30,365 nt of DNA from CAYHVH01 sp964360335 (GTDB lineage Bacteria; Patescibacteriota; Doudnabacteria; UBA920; 2-01-FULL-46-14), in contig CAYHVH010000009.1 of assembly GCA_964360335.1 (NCBI GenBank), forward strand, positions 1 through 30,365. The letters run 5' to 3'. The position numbers were made by a program, and so were the translations under genes. Shown here piece after piece: positions 1-5,984 of the stretch (positions are counted from its first letter, which is position 1; each line of letters opens with the position of its first letter). Under the pieces are notes generated by a model, which saw only the letters and a program-made list of their open reading frames with translations, did no database searches and was not told where the DNA came from.

Positions 1-780
1 AACCAGCCTTTGCTGCAAATCCCGCTTGACGAAGTCGTGCCAAACGAGTTTCAGCCGCGCCGGATTTTCAACGAAGACAAACTCAAGGAGCTGGCCGATT
101 CCATCAAGACGCACGGCATCATTCAGCCGCTGGTGGTGGTTAGGCGACGGGATGGCCGCTACGAAATCGTGGTCGGGGAGCGGCGGTTTCGAGCGGCGAA
201 ACTCGCGGGATTTGATACAGTGCCGGTTTTTGTGTTACCCACGATTACCTCGGAGGCGAAGCTGGAATTTGCCTTGATCGAAAATATTCAGCGCGCGGAT
301 TTGAATCCGGTTGAGGAAGCCAAAGCCTACGAGCGCCTGCACCGAGAATTTGGACTTTCCGTGACCGAGATTGCCCATCGCGTCGGCAAGGACCTCTCCA
401 CGGTCTCGAACCTCATGCGGCTCTTGAATCTGCCGGTGGAAATCCAGCGGGCTCTCATCGAGGGAGTTATCTCCGAAGGGCAGGCGAGGCCGATTTTGAG
501 CTTGCGCGATCAGGAGGAGATGTTGCAGATGTTTAGAATTATCGTTCGCGACCAGATGAAGGTCCGCGACATCGAAAATAAAGTTCGGGAAATCCGGCAG
601 CGCAAAATCAAAGTCCAGGAGATGTTCACCCCCGACCCGTTCCTCGAATCTCTGGAGAACCTTTTGCGCAACAAGCTCGGCACGCGGGTGGAGGTCAATA
701 AGGGAGCCAAAGGCGGGAAAATCACCATTGAATTTTACTCGGACGAGGAGCTGAATGATATTGTCAGCAAAATAACTTGA
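1..780 (+). CDS. parB: ParB/Spo0J chromosome-partition protein (5' end cut by window)
   Basis: This is a centromere-binding CTPase that loads at parS sites and works with ParA/SMC in chromosome segregation. The reading frame is open to base 1 (it reads N-Q-P before the first possible start, a TTG at 10), so the true start lies upstream. Visible parts are the N-terminal ParB/sulfiredoxin-like domain, the nucleotide-binding GERRFRA box (about residues 56-62 counting from the TTG), the ENIQRADLNPVEEA segment, and a helix-turn-helix (SVTEIAHRVGKDLSTVS). A C-terminal dimerisation segment follows. About 256 residues are present; family members are usually about 280-300, so only a short N-terminal piece (probably the ParA-interacting peptide) is missing. 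The TGA stop overlaps a promoter -35 box. The family assignment is secure. Confidence 0.95.
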   Translation, partial: NQPLLQIPLDEVVPNEFQPRRIFNEDKLKELADSIKTHGIIQPLVVVRRRDGRYEIVVGERRFRAAKLAGFDTVPVFVLPTITSEAKLEFALIENIQRADLNPVEEAKAYERLHREFGLSVTEIAHRVGKDLSTVSNLMRLLNLPVEIQRALIEGVISEGQARPILSLRDQEEMLQMFRIIVRDQMKVRDIENKVREIRQRKIKVQEMFTPDPFLESLENLLRNKLGTRVEVNKGAKGGKITIEFYSDEELNDIVSKIT

Positions 781-804
781 CAAGAAATCGGCTTGTGCTA
801 TGAT
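777..804 (+). promoter_or_regulatory. sigma70-type promoter overlapping the parB stop
   Basis: TTGACA (777-782), a 16-nt spacer and TATGAT (799-804). The -35 box overlaps the TGA stop of parB. It would start transcription near 811, upstream of the 39-aa ORF at 835. The boxes are seen directly; activity is inferred. Confidence 0.6.
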
Positions 805-834
805 AAGTCTTAAGATTAATTTTTTGGCTTAAAT

Positions 835-954
835 ATGAGCAAAGCCCTGTGGCAAAAGCTGGGGTACCTCAAGCACACTGACGAGACCATCGCCGGTTTG
901 TTTGACATTATCCTTACTCCCCAGGCCAGGGCGGAACTTATGTTAAAAGCTTAA
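835..954 (+). CDS. 39-aa ORF, possibly a truncated TrpR-like protein
   Basis: This is the first ATG after the promoter at 777-804. It encodes 39 residues (MSKALWQKLGYLKHTDETIAGL, then FDIILTPQARAELMLKA) and stops at TAA 952-954. The pattern of a helical start followed by an LTP-x-x-R/E segment resembles the N-terminal half of Trp-repressor-family proteins (LTPxEREALxxRxxI), but the helix-turn-helix that should follow is absent, so it could be a remnant or just a short peptide. No clear Shine-Dalgarno is seen. A 15-nt palindrome lies immediately downstream (956-970). Whether it is translated is uncertain. Confidence 0.35.
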   Translation: MSKALWQKLGYLKHTDETIAGLFDIILTPQARAELMLKA

Positions 955-955
955 A

Positions 956-1006
956 AGTTTAGTCTAAACTCGCAGCAAAAACCTAAGTTCCGCCTCCAGG
1001 GCGGAA
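956..1006. promoter_or_regulatory. palindrome plus terminator-like hairpin after the 39-aa ORF
   Basis: Two structures follow each other. A 15-nt palindrome AGTTTAG-T-CTAAACT lies at 956-970. A hairpin TTCCGCC (988-994), loop TCCAG, GGCGGAA (1000-1006) is followed by TTTCGGTTATTAT. The second could be a weak intrinsic terminator because its U-tract is interrupted. The first could be an operator. Both repeats are seen directly; their roles are guesses. Confidence 0.4.
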
Positions 1007-1030
1007 TTTCGGTTATTATGGGAAGTTTTT

Positions 1031-1080
1031 GGAACAGAGGAAAGAGGGCAGAAGCCTTCTTCCTTCCTCCCTCTGTTTCA
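1031..1080. repeat. long imperfect hairpin upstream of the small-ORF chain
   Basis: AACAGAGG (1033-1040) pairs with CCTCTGTT (1070-1077). The purine-rich left flank and pyrimidine-rich right flank between them continue an imperfect stem of roughly 20 positions. No U-tract follows, so it is not a typical terminator. It lies between the 39-aa ORF and the first ORF of the small-ORF chain. Confidence 0.35.
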
Positions 1081-1161
1081 GAACCACCCCCGGCCCTTTG
1101 ACAACAGAAACGGAGGAAAAAAAGCAAGCCAAACCCAAATCTCACTGAGGAAGGGGATCGA

Positions 1162-1341
1162 ATGGCACTTTGCGTTCCAATACCAGGAACTGAAACGTGC
1201 ATGTTTTGTGGGCAACCGGTAGTTACTAGTCAATTCTGCCTTACCGCTTCCCGAGCGGAAGAGGAAATTCGCAGTCAAGCAATGGGGGGCGGTTCCAAAA
1301 CCAACAATCTCAACCCGAGGAGCAAACCGGAATGCATTTGA
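1162..1341 (+). CDS. small ORF 1 of chain (59 aa, Cys-containing)
   Basis: No family is recognised. ATG 1162 is preceded by the purine-rich GAGGAAGGGG (1147-1156), a good ribosome-binding site. The product starts MALCVPIPGTETCMFCG and has a possible metal-binding cluster (C13-x2-C16, then another Cys 9 residues later). The C-terminal half is polar and probably disordered. Its TGA stop (1339-1341) overlaps the ATG of the next ORF within ATGCATTTGA (1332-1341), which suggests translational coupling. The strong ribosome-binding site and the coupling are the main reasons for calling it. Confidence 0.45.
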   Translation: MALCVPIPGTETCMFCGQPVVTSQFCLTASRAEEEIRSQAMGGGSKTNNLNPRSKPECI

Positions 1342-1652
1342 ACACGCACCGCAAGGACCTGCCGCAGTTCGTCCTTCGTAAACTCCACGGCGCCCAAAAG
1401 CGCCTCACTGCTCTCAACCAAGACATCGCAACCGAGCGGCGTCGGGAACGGCGGCCGTTGCAAAATCCCGAGCTGTGTCGTCTCCTGATGAAGCAGAAGC
1501 TCATTAGTTCAACCTACAATGCCTATCTCGGGCTCCACTGCCAGTTTTTGGCGGAGGGACGGATACCCAATTGCAAGCAACGACGGCAAATCAGACTCGC
1601 CGTCGCTGCCAGCCCGGGAGTCAGGCCGCCAGCTGTTGCTACGCCAATCTAA
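1332..1652 (+). CDS. small ORF 2 of chain (106 aa, basic)
   Basis: No family is recognised. The start is ATG 1332 with GAGGAG at 1317-1322 and a 9-nt gap. It overlaps ORF 1 by 10 nt. The protein is basic and helical in its first half (MHLNTHRKDLPQFVLRKLHG), contains an R-rich patch TERRRERR, and ends with a Pro/Ala-rich tail. It is the longest member of the chain, and its C-terminal region holds three cysteines. No transmembrane segment or signal peptide is visible. Confidence 0.5.
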   Translation: MHLNTHRKDLPQFVLRKLHGAQKRLTALNQDIATERRRERRPLQNPELCRLLMKQKLISSTYNAYLGLHCQFLAEGRIPNCKQRRQIRLAVAASPGVRPPAVATPI

Positions 1653-1666
1653 TCTGAGGAGGACAC

Positions 1667-1723
1667 TTGAAGACCACGGAAAGAAAGCAAGGCAGAAGAG
1701 TTGAACCGCCTCCAGAGAATTGA
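1667..1723 (+). CDS. small ORF 3 of chain (18 aa, TTG start)
   Basis: An 18-residue basic peptide (MKTTERKQGRRVEPPPEN) starts at TTG 1667 behind a near-perfect Shine-Dalgarno TGAGGAGG (1655-1662, 4-nt gap). Its TGA stop forms part of the ribosome-binding site of the next ORF (TTGAGGAAACC-ATG). It could equally be a coupling or leader peptide. The call rests on the ribosome-binding site and the tight packing only. Confidence 0.3.
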   Translation: MKTTERKQGRRVEPPPEN

Positions 1724-1730
1724 GGAAACC

Positions 1731-1886
1731 ATGACTGAGTTCCCCGATAGGATACCGGTACCACCTCCCAGTCCCACCAGCAGTCAAACGTGTCATCCTG
1801 GGCCTACTTGCCAGGACTTGCCCCCAACCGAGAAGTGGCCAGATCCGCCCCCTGCCGACCCGTCAAGGATCTTGGGCGGCTGTTAA
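1731..1886 (+). CDS. small ORF 4 of chain (51 aa, proline-rich)
   Basis: ATG 1731 follows GAGG (1722-1725) with a 5-nt gap. The product starts MTEFPDRIPVPPPSPTSSQ, about one third of its residues are proline, and it has three cysteines, one of them C-terminal (LGGC). It is probably disordered. It resembles no family I know. A 32-nt gap, with an ideal ribosome-binding site, leads to the next ORF. Confidence 0.45.
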   Translation: MTEFPDRIPVPPPSPTSSQTCHPGPTCQDLPPTEKWPDPPPADPSRILGGC

Positions 1887-1918
1887 AGCAACCAAAATCC
1901 ACCAAGGAGGTAGAAACG

Positions 1919-2098
1919 ATGGACTCGCGTTCGACAGTGCCATTTGACGACCCCACCAACGGTCAGCCTGATTTGTCCGCTTCGACGACACCCGAGGCCG
2001 GTGCCTGTATCCAGCAAGGATCCGGCAGAAGCCCCCGGGCTCTCCTCGCCACGGAAGACCCTAACTATCGGCCGCCAGGCGGTTTCTGGTATGAGTGA
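1919..2098 (+). CDS. small ORF 5 of chain (59 aa)
   Basis: ATG 1919 is preceded by the textbook Shine-Dalgarno AAGGAGG (1904-1910) with an 8-nt gap; this decides the start although the frame is open further upstream. The product starts MDSRSTVPFDDPTNGQPD, is acidic and low-complexity, and ends in the aromatic tail GGFWYE. No family is recognised. Only 26 nt separate it from the next ORF. Confidence 0.5.
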   Translation: MDSRSTVPFDDPTNGQPDLSASTTPEAGACIQQGSGRSPRALLATEDPNYRPPGGFWYE

Positions 2099-2124
2099 GC
2101 CCTGCCTTCCGAGAGGAGAGAGCC

Positions 2125-2274
2125 ATGACCAGCGAAAATACTCGTCTGCCTGAACCGGTCATACCCCAAACTGCCGAGGAACCTCAACCGCCACCGTCTT
2201 CTGCCGCAGACCCACCGCGCCCAGATGTGAAGGAAATTCAGTATCCCTCACACTGGGGCACGAGAGTCGATTAG
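2125..2274 (+). CDS. small ORF 6 of chain (49 aa, proline-rich)
   Basis: ATG 2125 has AGGAG at 2114-2118 with a 6-nt gap. The product starts MTSENTRLPEPVIPQTAEE, has a Pro-rich middle (QPPPSSAADPPRP) and ends in IQYPSHWGTRVD. It is probably disordered and no family is recognised. It is the last ORF before tRNA-Trp, which starts 9 nt after its stop. Confidence 0.5.
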   Translation: MTSENTRLPEPVIPQTAEEPQPPPSSAADPPRPDVKEIQYPSHWGTRVD

Positions 2275-2282
2275 TTTCCGGT

Positions 2283-2358
2283 AGGAGCGTAGTTCAATAG
2301 GTAGAACTTCGGCCTCCAAAGCCGAATGTTGGAGGTTCGAGTCCTCCCGCTCCTACCA
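2283..2358 (+). tRNA. tRNA-Trp (anticodon CCA), CCA tail encoded
   Basis: A complete 76-nt cloverleaf. Acceptor AGGAGCG/CGCTCCT; D-stem GTTC/GAAC; anticodon stem TCGGC/GCCGA with loop CTCCAAA (anticodon CCA); T-stem GGAGG/CCTCC with loop TTCGAGT; discriminator A followed by an encoded CCA. It lies directly downstream of the small-ORF chain. Confidence 0.93.
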
Positions 2359-2475
2359 CACCGGCTTGCTATGAATGCTATCCTCCACGCCAATCCCCCA
2401 CCGTACCGGCAGAGCGTGGAGCAACCGCGCATCGCCCGTAACCCAACCCCGGTTACGTCCTGCGAAGCGCGGACC

Positions 2476-2515
2476 GAGAGGGAGTTTGCCGCCAGGCAGC
2501 TCCCTCTCTTTTTTT
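2476..2515 (+). terminator. strong rho-independent terminator after tRNA-Trp
   Basis: Perfect 9-bp stem GAGAGGGAG (2476-2484) / CTCCCTCTC (2500-2508), followed by an uninterrupted T run to 2515. It ends the transcript that includes tRNA-Trp and probably the small-ORF chain. The 117 nt between the tRNA and this hairpin hold no convincing gene. Confidence 0.85.
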
Positions 2516-2542
2516 GTCCGGATTGGGAAAAAATGATAAAAT
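2514..2542 (+). promoter_or_regulatory. candidate promoter for tRNA-Pro
   Basis: TTGTCC (2514-2519), a 17-nt spacer and TAAAAT (2537-2542), directly downstream of the terminator and about 75 nt before tRNA-Pro. A GC-rich hairpin GTCGCC/GGCGAC (2571-2587) lies in between. The match is moderate. Confidence 0.4.
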
Positions 2543-2616
2543 TGGTATAGCTCTCGCTGATTCTCGGGCCGTCGCCTCCCCGGCGACCCTGCGTTTTCCA
2601 AAATCATAACTTGAGC

Positions 2617-2687
2617 CGGGCCATAGTATAGCGGTAGTACGTACCCTTGGGGTGGGTATAGCGGCGGTTCGACTCCGCCTGGCCCGA
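2617..2687 (+). tRNA. tRNA-Pro (anticodon GGG), no encoded CCA
   Basis: Acceptor CGGGCCA/TGGCCCG; D-stem GTAT/GTAC with a short 7-nt loop; anticodon stem TACCC/GGGTA with loop TTGGGGT (anticodon GGG, G37); T-stem GGCGG/CCGCC with loop TTCGACT; discriminator A. The 3' sequence is TTG, so CCA must be added after transcription, unlike the neighbouring tRNA-Trp. The C1-G72 pair and G37 fit bacterial tRNA-Pro. Confidence 0.9.
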
Positions 2688-2703
2688 TTGCGAACCCAAA
2701 ATC

Positions 2704-3093
2704 ATGTATAAAAACAAAAAGATAAAAGTTCCCCGTATCCCGCTTGCGGTAGATTTTGATGGAGTCATCCACGCGTATCGCAAGGGTTTTGCCGATGGCA
2801 GCATTTATGATGATCCGGTTCCGGGCGTAAGTCAGGCGATGAGGCGGTTGAGAAAAAACCATTACGTCTATGTCTACTCGCATCGGACGGGCGATAAGGG
2901 TGGCAGGGATGCGATTCGCGGCTATTTGCTGAAACATAAGATTCCTTTTGACGAGGTCGCTCATGGCAAGCCGCCGGCCAAATTTTACATTGACGATCGC
3001 GCGATTCGTTTCAAAAATTGGCGACAAGCCCTGCGGGAGCTCAAGAGATTTGAAGCGGAATTAAAACGCGGCAAAAACCGCAGTCAAAAATAA
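2704..3093 (+). CDS. HAD-superfamily phosphatase-like protein (129 aa)
   Basis: A compact HAD-fold hydrolase. Motif I is DFDGVIH with D17 as nucleophile and D19. Motif II is probably S59 in YSHR. K89 (AHGKPPA) is the likely motif III lysine, and D97-D98 (YIDDRAI) is motif IV. There is no cap domain, so it resembles the small cap-less HAD proteins common in phages and small genomes. The substrate cannot be told from sequence. It starts 16 nt after tRNA-Pro without a clear ribosome-binding site and ends 4 nt before the next gene, so the two probably form one unit. The C-terminus is a basic helix. Confidence 0.75.
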   Translation: MYKNKKIKVPRIPLAVDFDGVIHAYRKGFADGSIYDDPVPGVSQAMRRLRKNHYVYVYSHRTGDKGGRDAIRGYLLKHKIPFDEVAHGKPPAKFYIDDRAIRFKNWRQALRELKRFEAELKRGKNRSQK

Positions 3094-3097
3094 TCAT

Positions 3098-4117
3098 ATG
3101 CACAAAATTACTTCGTTTGTAATCGCCGAAGCCACCAAAGTCAAGCGCGGCAAGGAAGCGCCCGCCCTGCCCGTGGTGAAAAGCGCCCCGCATTATTTTG
3201 AAAAATCCGTGCCGGCGCAGCTCGTGCTGGGCCAGGAAAAAAAGACAATTGGGGACCAGGCGGTGGAACTGGCGGTCAAGACTTATCATCCCGACGCCAT
3301 CGTCGTAGAGGGGACGCTTCTGGTGCCGGACATTTTCAGCAATGGTATTTTGGAACTCAAGGACAAACTTTTGGAACTTTGCTATGAGATAGCCAAAAAA
3401 CACGGAGGCAAGGACGAGCCAAGCGAGGAATATACAGTCTATCAGCTCTCGGACTACAAAGGCGACCCGGGCCTATTTCTGGAAAATCATTCCTCCAAAA
3501 TCGCCAGCCTTTTGAAATCCGAGAAATTGGAGCTCGATGATAAAGAAGTCGAACACACCCTTTCTTACCAGCTGCAGTACGCCAAGGACGACCTCGTGAT
3601 TATTGATTGGGACGGGGCTTTCCTGTTTGATCCCGAGGGGGAGTTTGGCGAGACAGTGGAGCTTCTGGAATTAGCGAATTATCAACTGTTGCGTTATCGG
3701 ATTTTGGACAAGGATTTGGACGAGCGTTTGATTCGGGCGGCCAGACTGACTCATACCGAAGGCCGCGGGTGGTTTTTTCGGACTAAGGAAGTCGCCCAAG
3801 CATTTCGGGAAGTCATCAAGATTCGTTCCCAGTCTATTTCGCAGTTTGAATCTCTGGACCGGGACATCAAGCTCATCGGGGACTGGTATTCGGCGCGGCT
3901 TTATGATTTGCTGTCCAAAAAGTTCCGCCTCGAAGAGTGGCGGCAGACGATTCGCGAAAAACTGGAATCTTTGGAGGATGTGTACACGATTGTTTCGGAA
4001 AATCTGGGACTGTCGCGGATGCAGGTTTTGGAATTTATTCAAATCGGGGCGTTTTTCGTGCTGCAAATCGGCTGGTTTATTTTAATCATTTTGGAATTTT
4101 TCTATTTTACCCGGTAG
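3098..4117 (+). CDS. RMD1/DUF155-like membrane-anchored protein (339 aa)
   Basis: The C-terminal layout matches the RMD1/DUF155 family: an acidic helical region with ELLELANYQLLRYRILD, a long predicted coiled coil (about residues 215-300, with ISQFESLDRDIKLIGDWYS), and one strongly hydrophobic segment at the C-terminus (about 312-337, FFVLQIGWFILIILEFFYF). Family members are membrane-anchored proteins of poorly defined function. The N-terminal 190 residues are soluble and mixed alpha/beta, without a motif I can name. Start ATG 3098 is 4 nt after the HAD gene. The family is assigned from overall pattern only. Confidence 0.55.
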   Translation: MHKITSFVIAEATKVKRGKEAPALPVVKSAPHYFEKSVPAQLVLGQEKKTIGDQAVELAVKTYHPDAIVVEGTLLVPDIFSNGILELKDKLLELCYEIAKKHGGKDEPSEEYTVYQLSDYKGDPGLFLENHSSKIASLLKSEKLELDDKEVEHTLSYQLQYAKDDLVIIDWDGAFLFDPEGEFGETVELLELANYQLLRYRILDKDLDERLIRAARLTHTEGRGWFFRTKEVAQAFREVIKIRSQSISQFESLDRDIKLIGDWYSARLYDLLSKKFRLEEWRQTIREKLESLEDVYTIVSENLGLSRMQVLEFIQIGAFFVLQIGWFILIILEFFYFTR

Positions 4118-4174
4118 AGTCTGGATAAGTACCGCGGCGGCGTATTACCAAACTTTTTAAAATTCCCTCTTTAA

Positions 4175-4195
4175 TCCGCAGGAACGGCCTGCGGA
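4175..4195 (+). terminator. hairpin downstream of the RMD1-like gene
   Basis: Perfect 8-bp stem TCCGCAGG (4175-4182) / CCTGCGGA (4188-4195), loop AACGG, followed by ACTCTTGTTTTACG. The T-tract is broken, so termination is plausible but weak. It lies between convergent genes (the RMD1-like gene on + and rpmB on -). Confidence 0.5.
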
Positions 4196-4213
4196 ACTCT
4201 TGTTTTACGTCTC

Positions 4214-4244
4214 AAAAAAAATCTGACCCCGTCATTCGACGGGG
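4214..4244 (-). terminator. rho-independent terminator of rpmB
   Basis: On the minus strand a 7-bp GC-rich stem CCCCGTC/GACGGGG (4227-4244, loop GAAT) is followed after 5 nt by eight T residues (complement of A4214-4221). It lies 31 nt past the rpmB stop. Confidence 0.8.
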
Positions 4245-4275
4245 CGAGACTCGGCCAGATCTAGATATTAAACCA

Positions 4276-4485
4276 CTATGCAACCTGCTCCGGCAGTTTA
4301 ATTTTACCCGAGGCAATCGATTTGATACACTGAGTGCAGACTCTGATTCTTTTACCGGAAGCGAGGCGCAACCACTGCAAATTCGGTTGCAAGCGGCGAA
4401 GGGTCGCCTGCATGGAGTGAGAGCGAGACTGCGCCCGGCCGTAGCCCTTGCCGCAGATCGCACAAGCTTTGTTGGGAGAAACCAC
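4276..4485 (-). CDS. rpmB: 50S ribosomal protein L28
   Basis: L28 has the typical N-terminal CxxC zinc-like pair (CAICGKG), then SRSHSMQATLRRLQPNLQW and the second pair VCTQC, followed by a short basic tail. No upstream ATG is usable, so the start is uncertain. GTG at 4485 (MVSPNKACAICGKG, 69 aa) fits the family's spacing before the first Cys; TTG at 4503 would give 75 aa. Neither has a clear ribosome-binding site. The gene is monocistronic, divergent from the metalloprotease gene, and has its own terminator. Confidence 0.9.
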   Translation of the reverse strand: MVSPNKACAICGKGYGRAQSRSHSMQATLRRLQPNLQWLRLASGKRIRVCTQCIKSIASGKIKLPEQVA

Positions 4486-4570
4486 AATTTTACGAATTAC
4501 CAATTGGTGCGAATATACGAATAAGCTTAAAGTAATTTGGATTTTTTGTAAAGTGTGCGGTGTGTAGTTC

Positions 4571-4666
4571 GTAAAATTCCTAATTAACCTAATTAATCTA
4601 ATTGACCTAAACAATGGCCGGTTCAGAAAATCCCAATGATTAAAGGTTTAGAAATTAGGTCAATTA
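4571..4666. repeat. AT-rich tandem and inverted repeats between rpmB and the protease gene
   Basis: About 3.5 degenerate copies of a 9-10 nt unit (CCTAATTAA-like) lie at about 4579-4610. The last copy, TAATTGACCTAA (4599-4610), has a perfect 12-nt inverted partner TTAGGTCAATTA at 4655-4666. This is the divergent promoter region of rpmB and the site-2 protease-like gene, so a shared operator is possible. No clear -35/-10 pair was found. Confidence 0.45.
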
Positions 4667-4686
4667 AAAATTAGAAATTTCAGGAT

Positions 4687-5310
4687 ATGGACCCCGGGTC
4701 AATAGTTGTTACCTTAATAATTTTGCTCTTTTCCGTCGTAATCCACGAGCTCAGCCATGGGGTGGTGGCGGATCGGTTGGGGGACAGTACGGCGCGCTAT
4801 GCGGGACGGCTGACCTTGAATCCCCTTCCTCATCTGGATTTGTTCGGCTCGATCCTGTTACCGTTGTTTTTGTTCTTGGCCGGTTCCCCGATAATTTTTG
4901 GCGCGGCGAAGCCGGTGCCCGTGAATTTTTTCAATCTGCGGGACCCAAAGCGCGATATGGCGCTTGTCTCCCTGGCCGGCCCAGGAGCAAATTTTATTTT
5001 GGCTTTGGCTTTTGCTTTGCCCATCCGCTTCGGGCTTTTGGAAAGCGGAGCCGGGTATGAGGTCTTGCTGCAAGCGGTACTTTTAAACCTGGGTTTGGGG
5101 GTGTTTAACCTCCTGCCCATTCCGCCGCTGGACGGCTCCAAGGTTTTTGCCTCACTTTTTTCCGACGCGATGATGTACCGGATTTTGGCTTGGGAGCGGT
5201 TCGGGTTTCTGCTGATCATTCTGTTTTTGTATTTAGGGATTATCCGCTTGGTCGTCGTCCCGATTTTGGTATTTTTATCCAACCTCTTTTTAGGCTTTTC
5301 CGTGATTTGA
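4687..5310 (+). CDS. Site-2-protease-family membrane metalloprotease (M50)
   Basis: An intramembrane zinc metalloprotease. HELSH (H20, E21, H24) lies in the first transmembrane helix, and the second-site motif NLLPIPPLDG (141-150, D149) supplies the third zinc ligand. Four to six hydrophobic segments span the 207 residues, the usual size for the compact bacterial M50B type without a PDZ domain. FGAAKPVPVNFFNLRDPKRDM between the helices is also typical. It is divergent from rpmB and is followed by a strong hairpin and the str promoter. The substrate is unknown. Confidence 0.88.
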   Translation: MDPGSIVVTLIILLFSVVIHELSHGVVADRLGDSTARYAGRLTLNPLPHLDLFGSILLPLFLFLAGSPIIFGAAKPVPVNFFNLRDPKRDMALVSLAGPGANFILALAFALPIRFGLLESGAGYEVLLQAVLLNLGLGVFNLLPIPPLDGSKVFASLFSDAMMYRILAWERFGFLLIILFLYLGIIRLVVVPILVFLSNLFLGFSVI

Positions 5311-5345
5311 CCCCCACACCAAAACTTTAGTTTGTGGTGTGGGGG
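5311..5345 (+). terminator. strong hairpin at end of the protease gene
   Basis: An 11-bp perfect stem CCCCCACACCA (5311-5321) / TGGTGTGGGGG (5335-5345) starts right after the TGA stop. The inner AAAC/GTTT can extend it with one bulge. No T-run follows, because the next bases are the -35 box of the rpsL promoter. It probably separates the protease transcript from the str operon. Confidence 0.55.
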
Positions 5346-5374
5346 TTGACTAAGCCCTGCGCTCGTGCTACAGT
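5346..5374 (+). promoter_or_regulatory. promoter of the str operon (rpsL)
   Basis: TTGACT (5346-5351), a 17-nt spacer and TACAGT (5369-5374). Expected start is near 5381, leaving a leader of about 44 nt before rpsL. The -35 box abuts the preceding hairpin. Confidence 0.75.
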
Positions 5375-5424
5375 ATTTTTACACAGTACGAGGCTTGCCG
5401 CTTGCGTACTTTTTATTGAATCAC

Positions 5425-5841
5425 ATGCCAACCATCAATCAATTAATTCGGAAAGGGCGGAGGCCGCTCAAGGCCAAGTCTAAAAGCATTGCCTTGCAGC
5501 GCGCTTTTAACCTCATCAAAAACCGGCCCGTACCTTTGCCCAAGGGTTCGCCCTTTAAGCGCGGGGTGTGCATCAAAGTCTATACCACTACGCCGAAGAA
5601 GCCGAACTCGGCGATTCGAAAAGTCGCTAAGGTCAGATTGACCAACGGCCACGAGGTCATTGCCTACATCCCCGGCATTGGCCATAATCTCCAGGAACAT
5701 GCCGTGGTTCTGATTCGCGGCGGCCGGGTGAAGGATTTGCCGGGGGTGCGCTACCACATAGTCCGCGGCAAACTGGACGCGGCGGGGGTGGAAGGACGAA
5801 AACGCGGGAGAAGTAAATATGGAGCGAAGATGCCGAAATGA
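5425..5841 (+). CDS. rpsL: 30S ribosomal protein S12
   Basis: S12 sits at the decoding centre. ATG 5425 gives the canonical start MPTINQLIRKGRRPLK. The conserved block TTTPKKPNSAIRKVAKVRLTNG holds the lysine tied to streptomycin resistance, and GHNLQEHAVVLIRGGRVKDLPGVRYH follows. At 138 aa it carries the same type of insertion before the RGVC loop as Firmicutes S12. It is first in the str operon. Confidence 0.97.
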   Translation: MPTINQLIRKGRRPLKAKSKSIALQRAFNLIKNRPVPLPKGSPFKRGVCIKVYTTTPKKPNSAIRKVAKVRLTNGHEVIAYIPGIGHNLQEHAVVLIRGGRVKDLPGVRYHIVRGKLDAAGVEGRKRGRSKYGAKMPK

Positions 5842-5893
5842 CGAAAGAACGTATGAACGTAAGAACGAAGAAACTTAACGACCTGTTTTTTTC

Positions 5894-5976
5894 GTCATTG
5901 CGATCCGCCTTGGGCGGAGAAGCAATCCCAAGGCAAAACAGGATTGCTTCGGAACCCACAGGTTCCTCGCAAAGAC
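5894..5976. repeat. REP-like cruciform element between rpsL and rpsG
   Basis: A nested palindrome. GTCATTGCGA (5894-5903) pairs with TCGCAAAGAC (5967-5976, one mismatch). GAAGCAATCC (5919-5928) pairs perfectly with GGATTGCTTC (5941-5950). Each half carries its own side hairpin: TCCGCC-TTG-GGCGGA (5904-5918) and GGAACC-CACA-GGTTCC (5951-5966). An alternative stem GCCTTGGG/CCCAAGGC (5907-5934) also exists. The GTCATTGCGA...GAAGCAATC design matches a type of dispersed palindromic repeat seen in many bacterial genomes. Confidence 0.75.
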
Positions 5977-5984
5977 ACTCAAAG

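Noticed and set aside
1098..1103. TTGACA as a promoter for the small-ORF chain
   Set aside because: No acceptable -10 box occurs 15-19 nt downstream; that stretch is A/G-rich.
2326..2550. A 74-codon plus-strand frame beginning inside tRNA-Trp and crossing the terminator
   Set aside because: It overlaps the tRNA 3' half and runs through the terminator stem and T-run, with no ribosome-binding site.
2353..3027. A 224-codon minus-strand frame across tRNA-Trp, the terminator, tRNA-Pro and the HAD gene
   Set aside because: It overlaps two intact tRNA genes, a terminator and a gene with clear catalytic motifs on the other strand.
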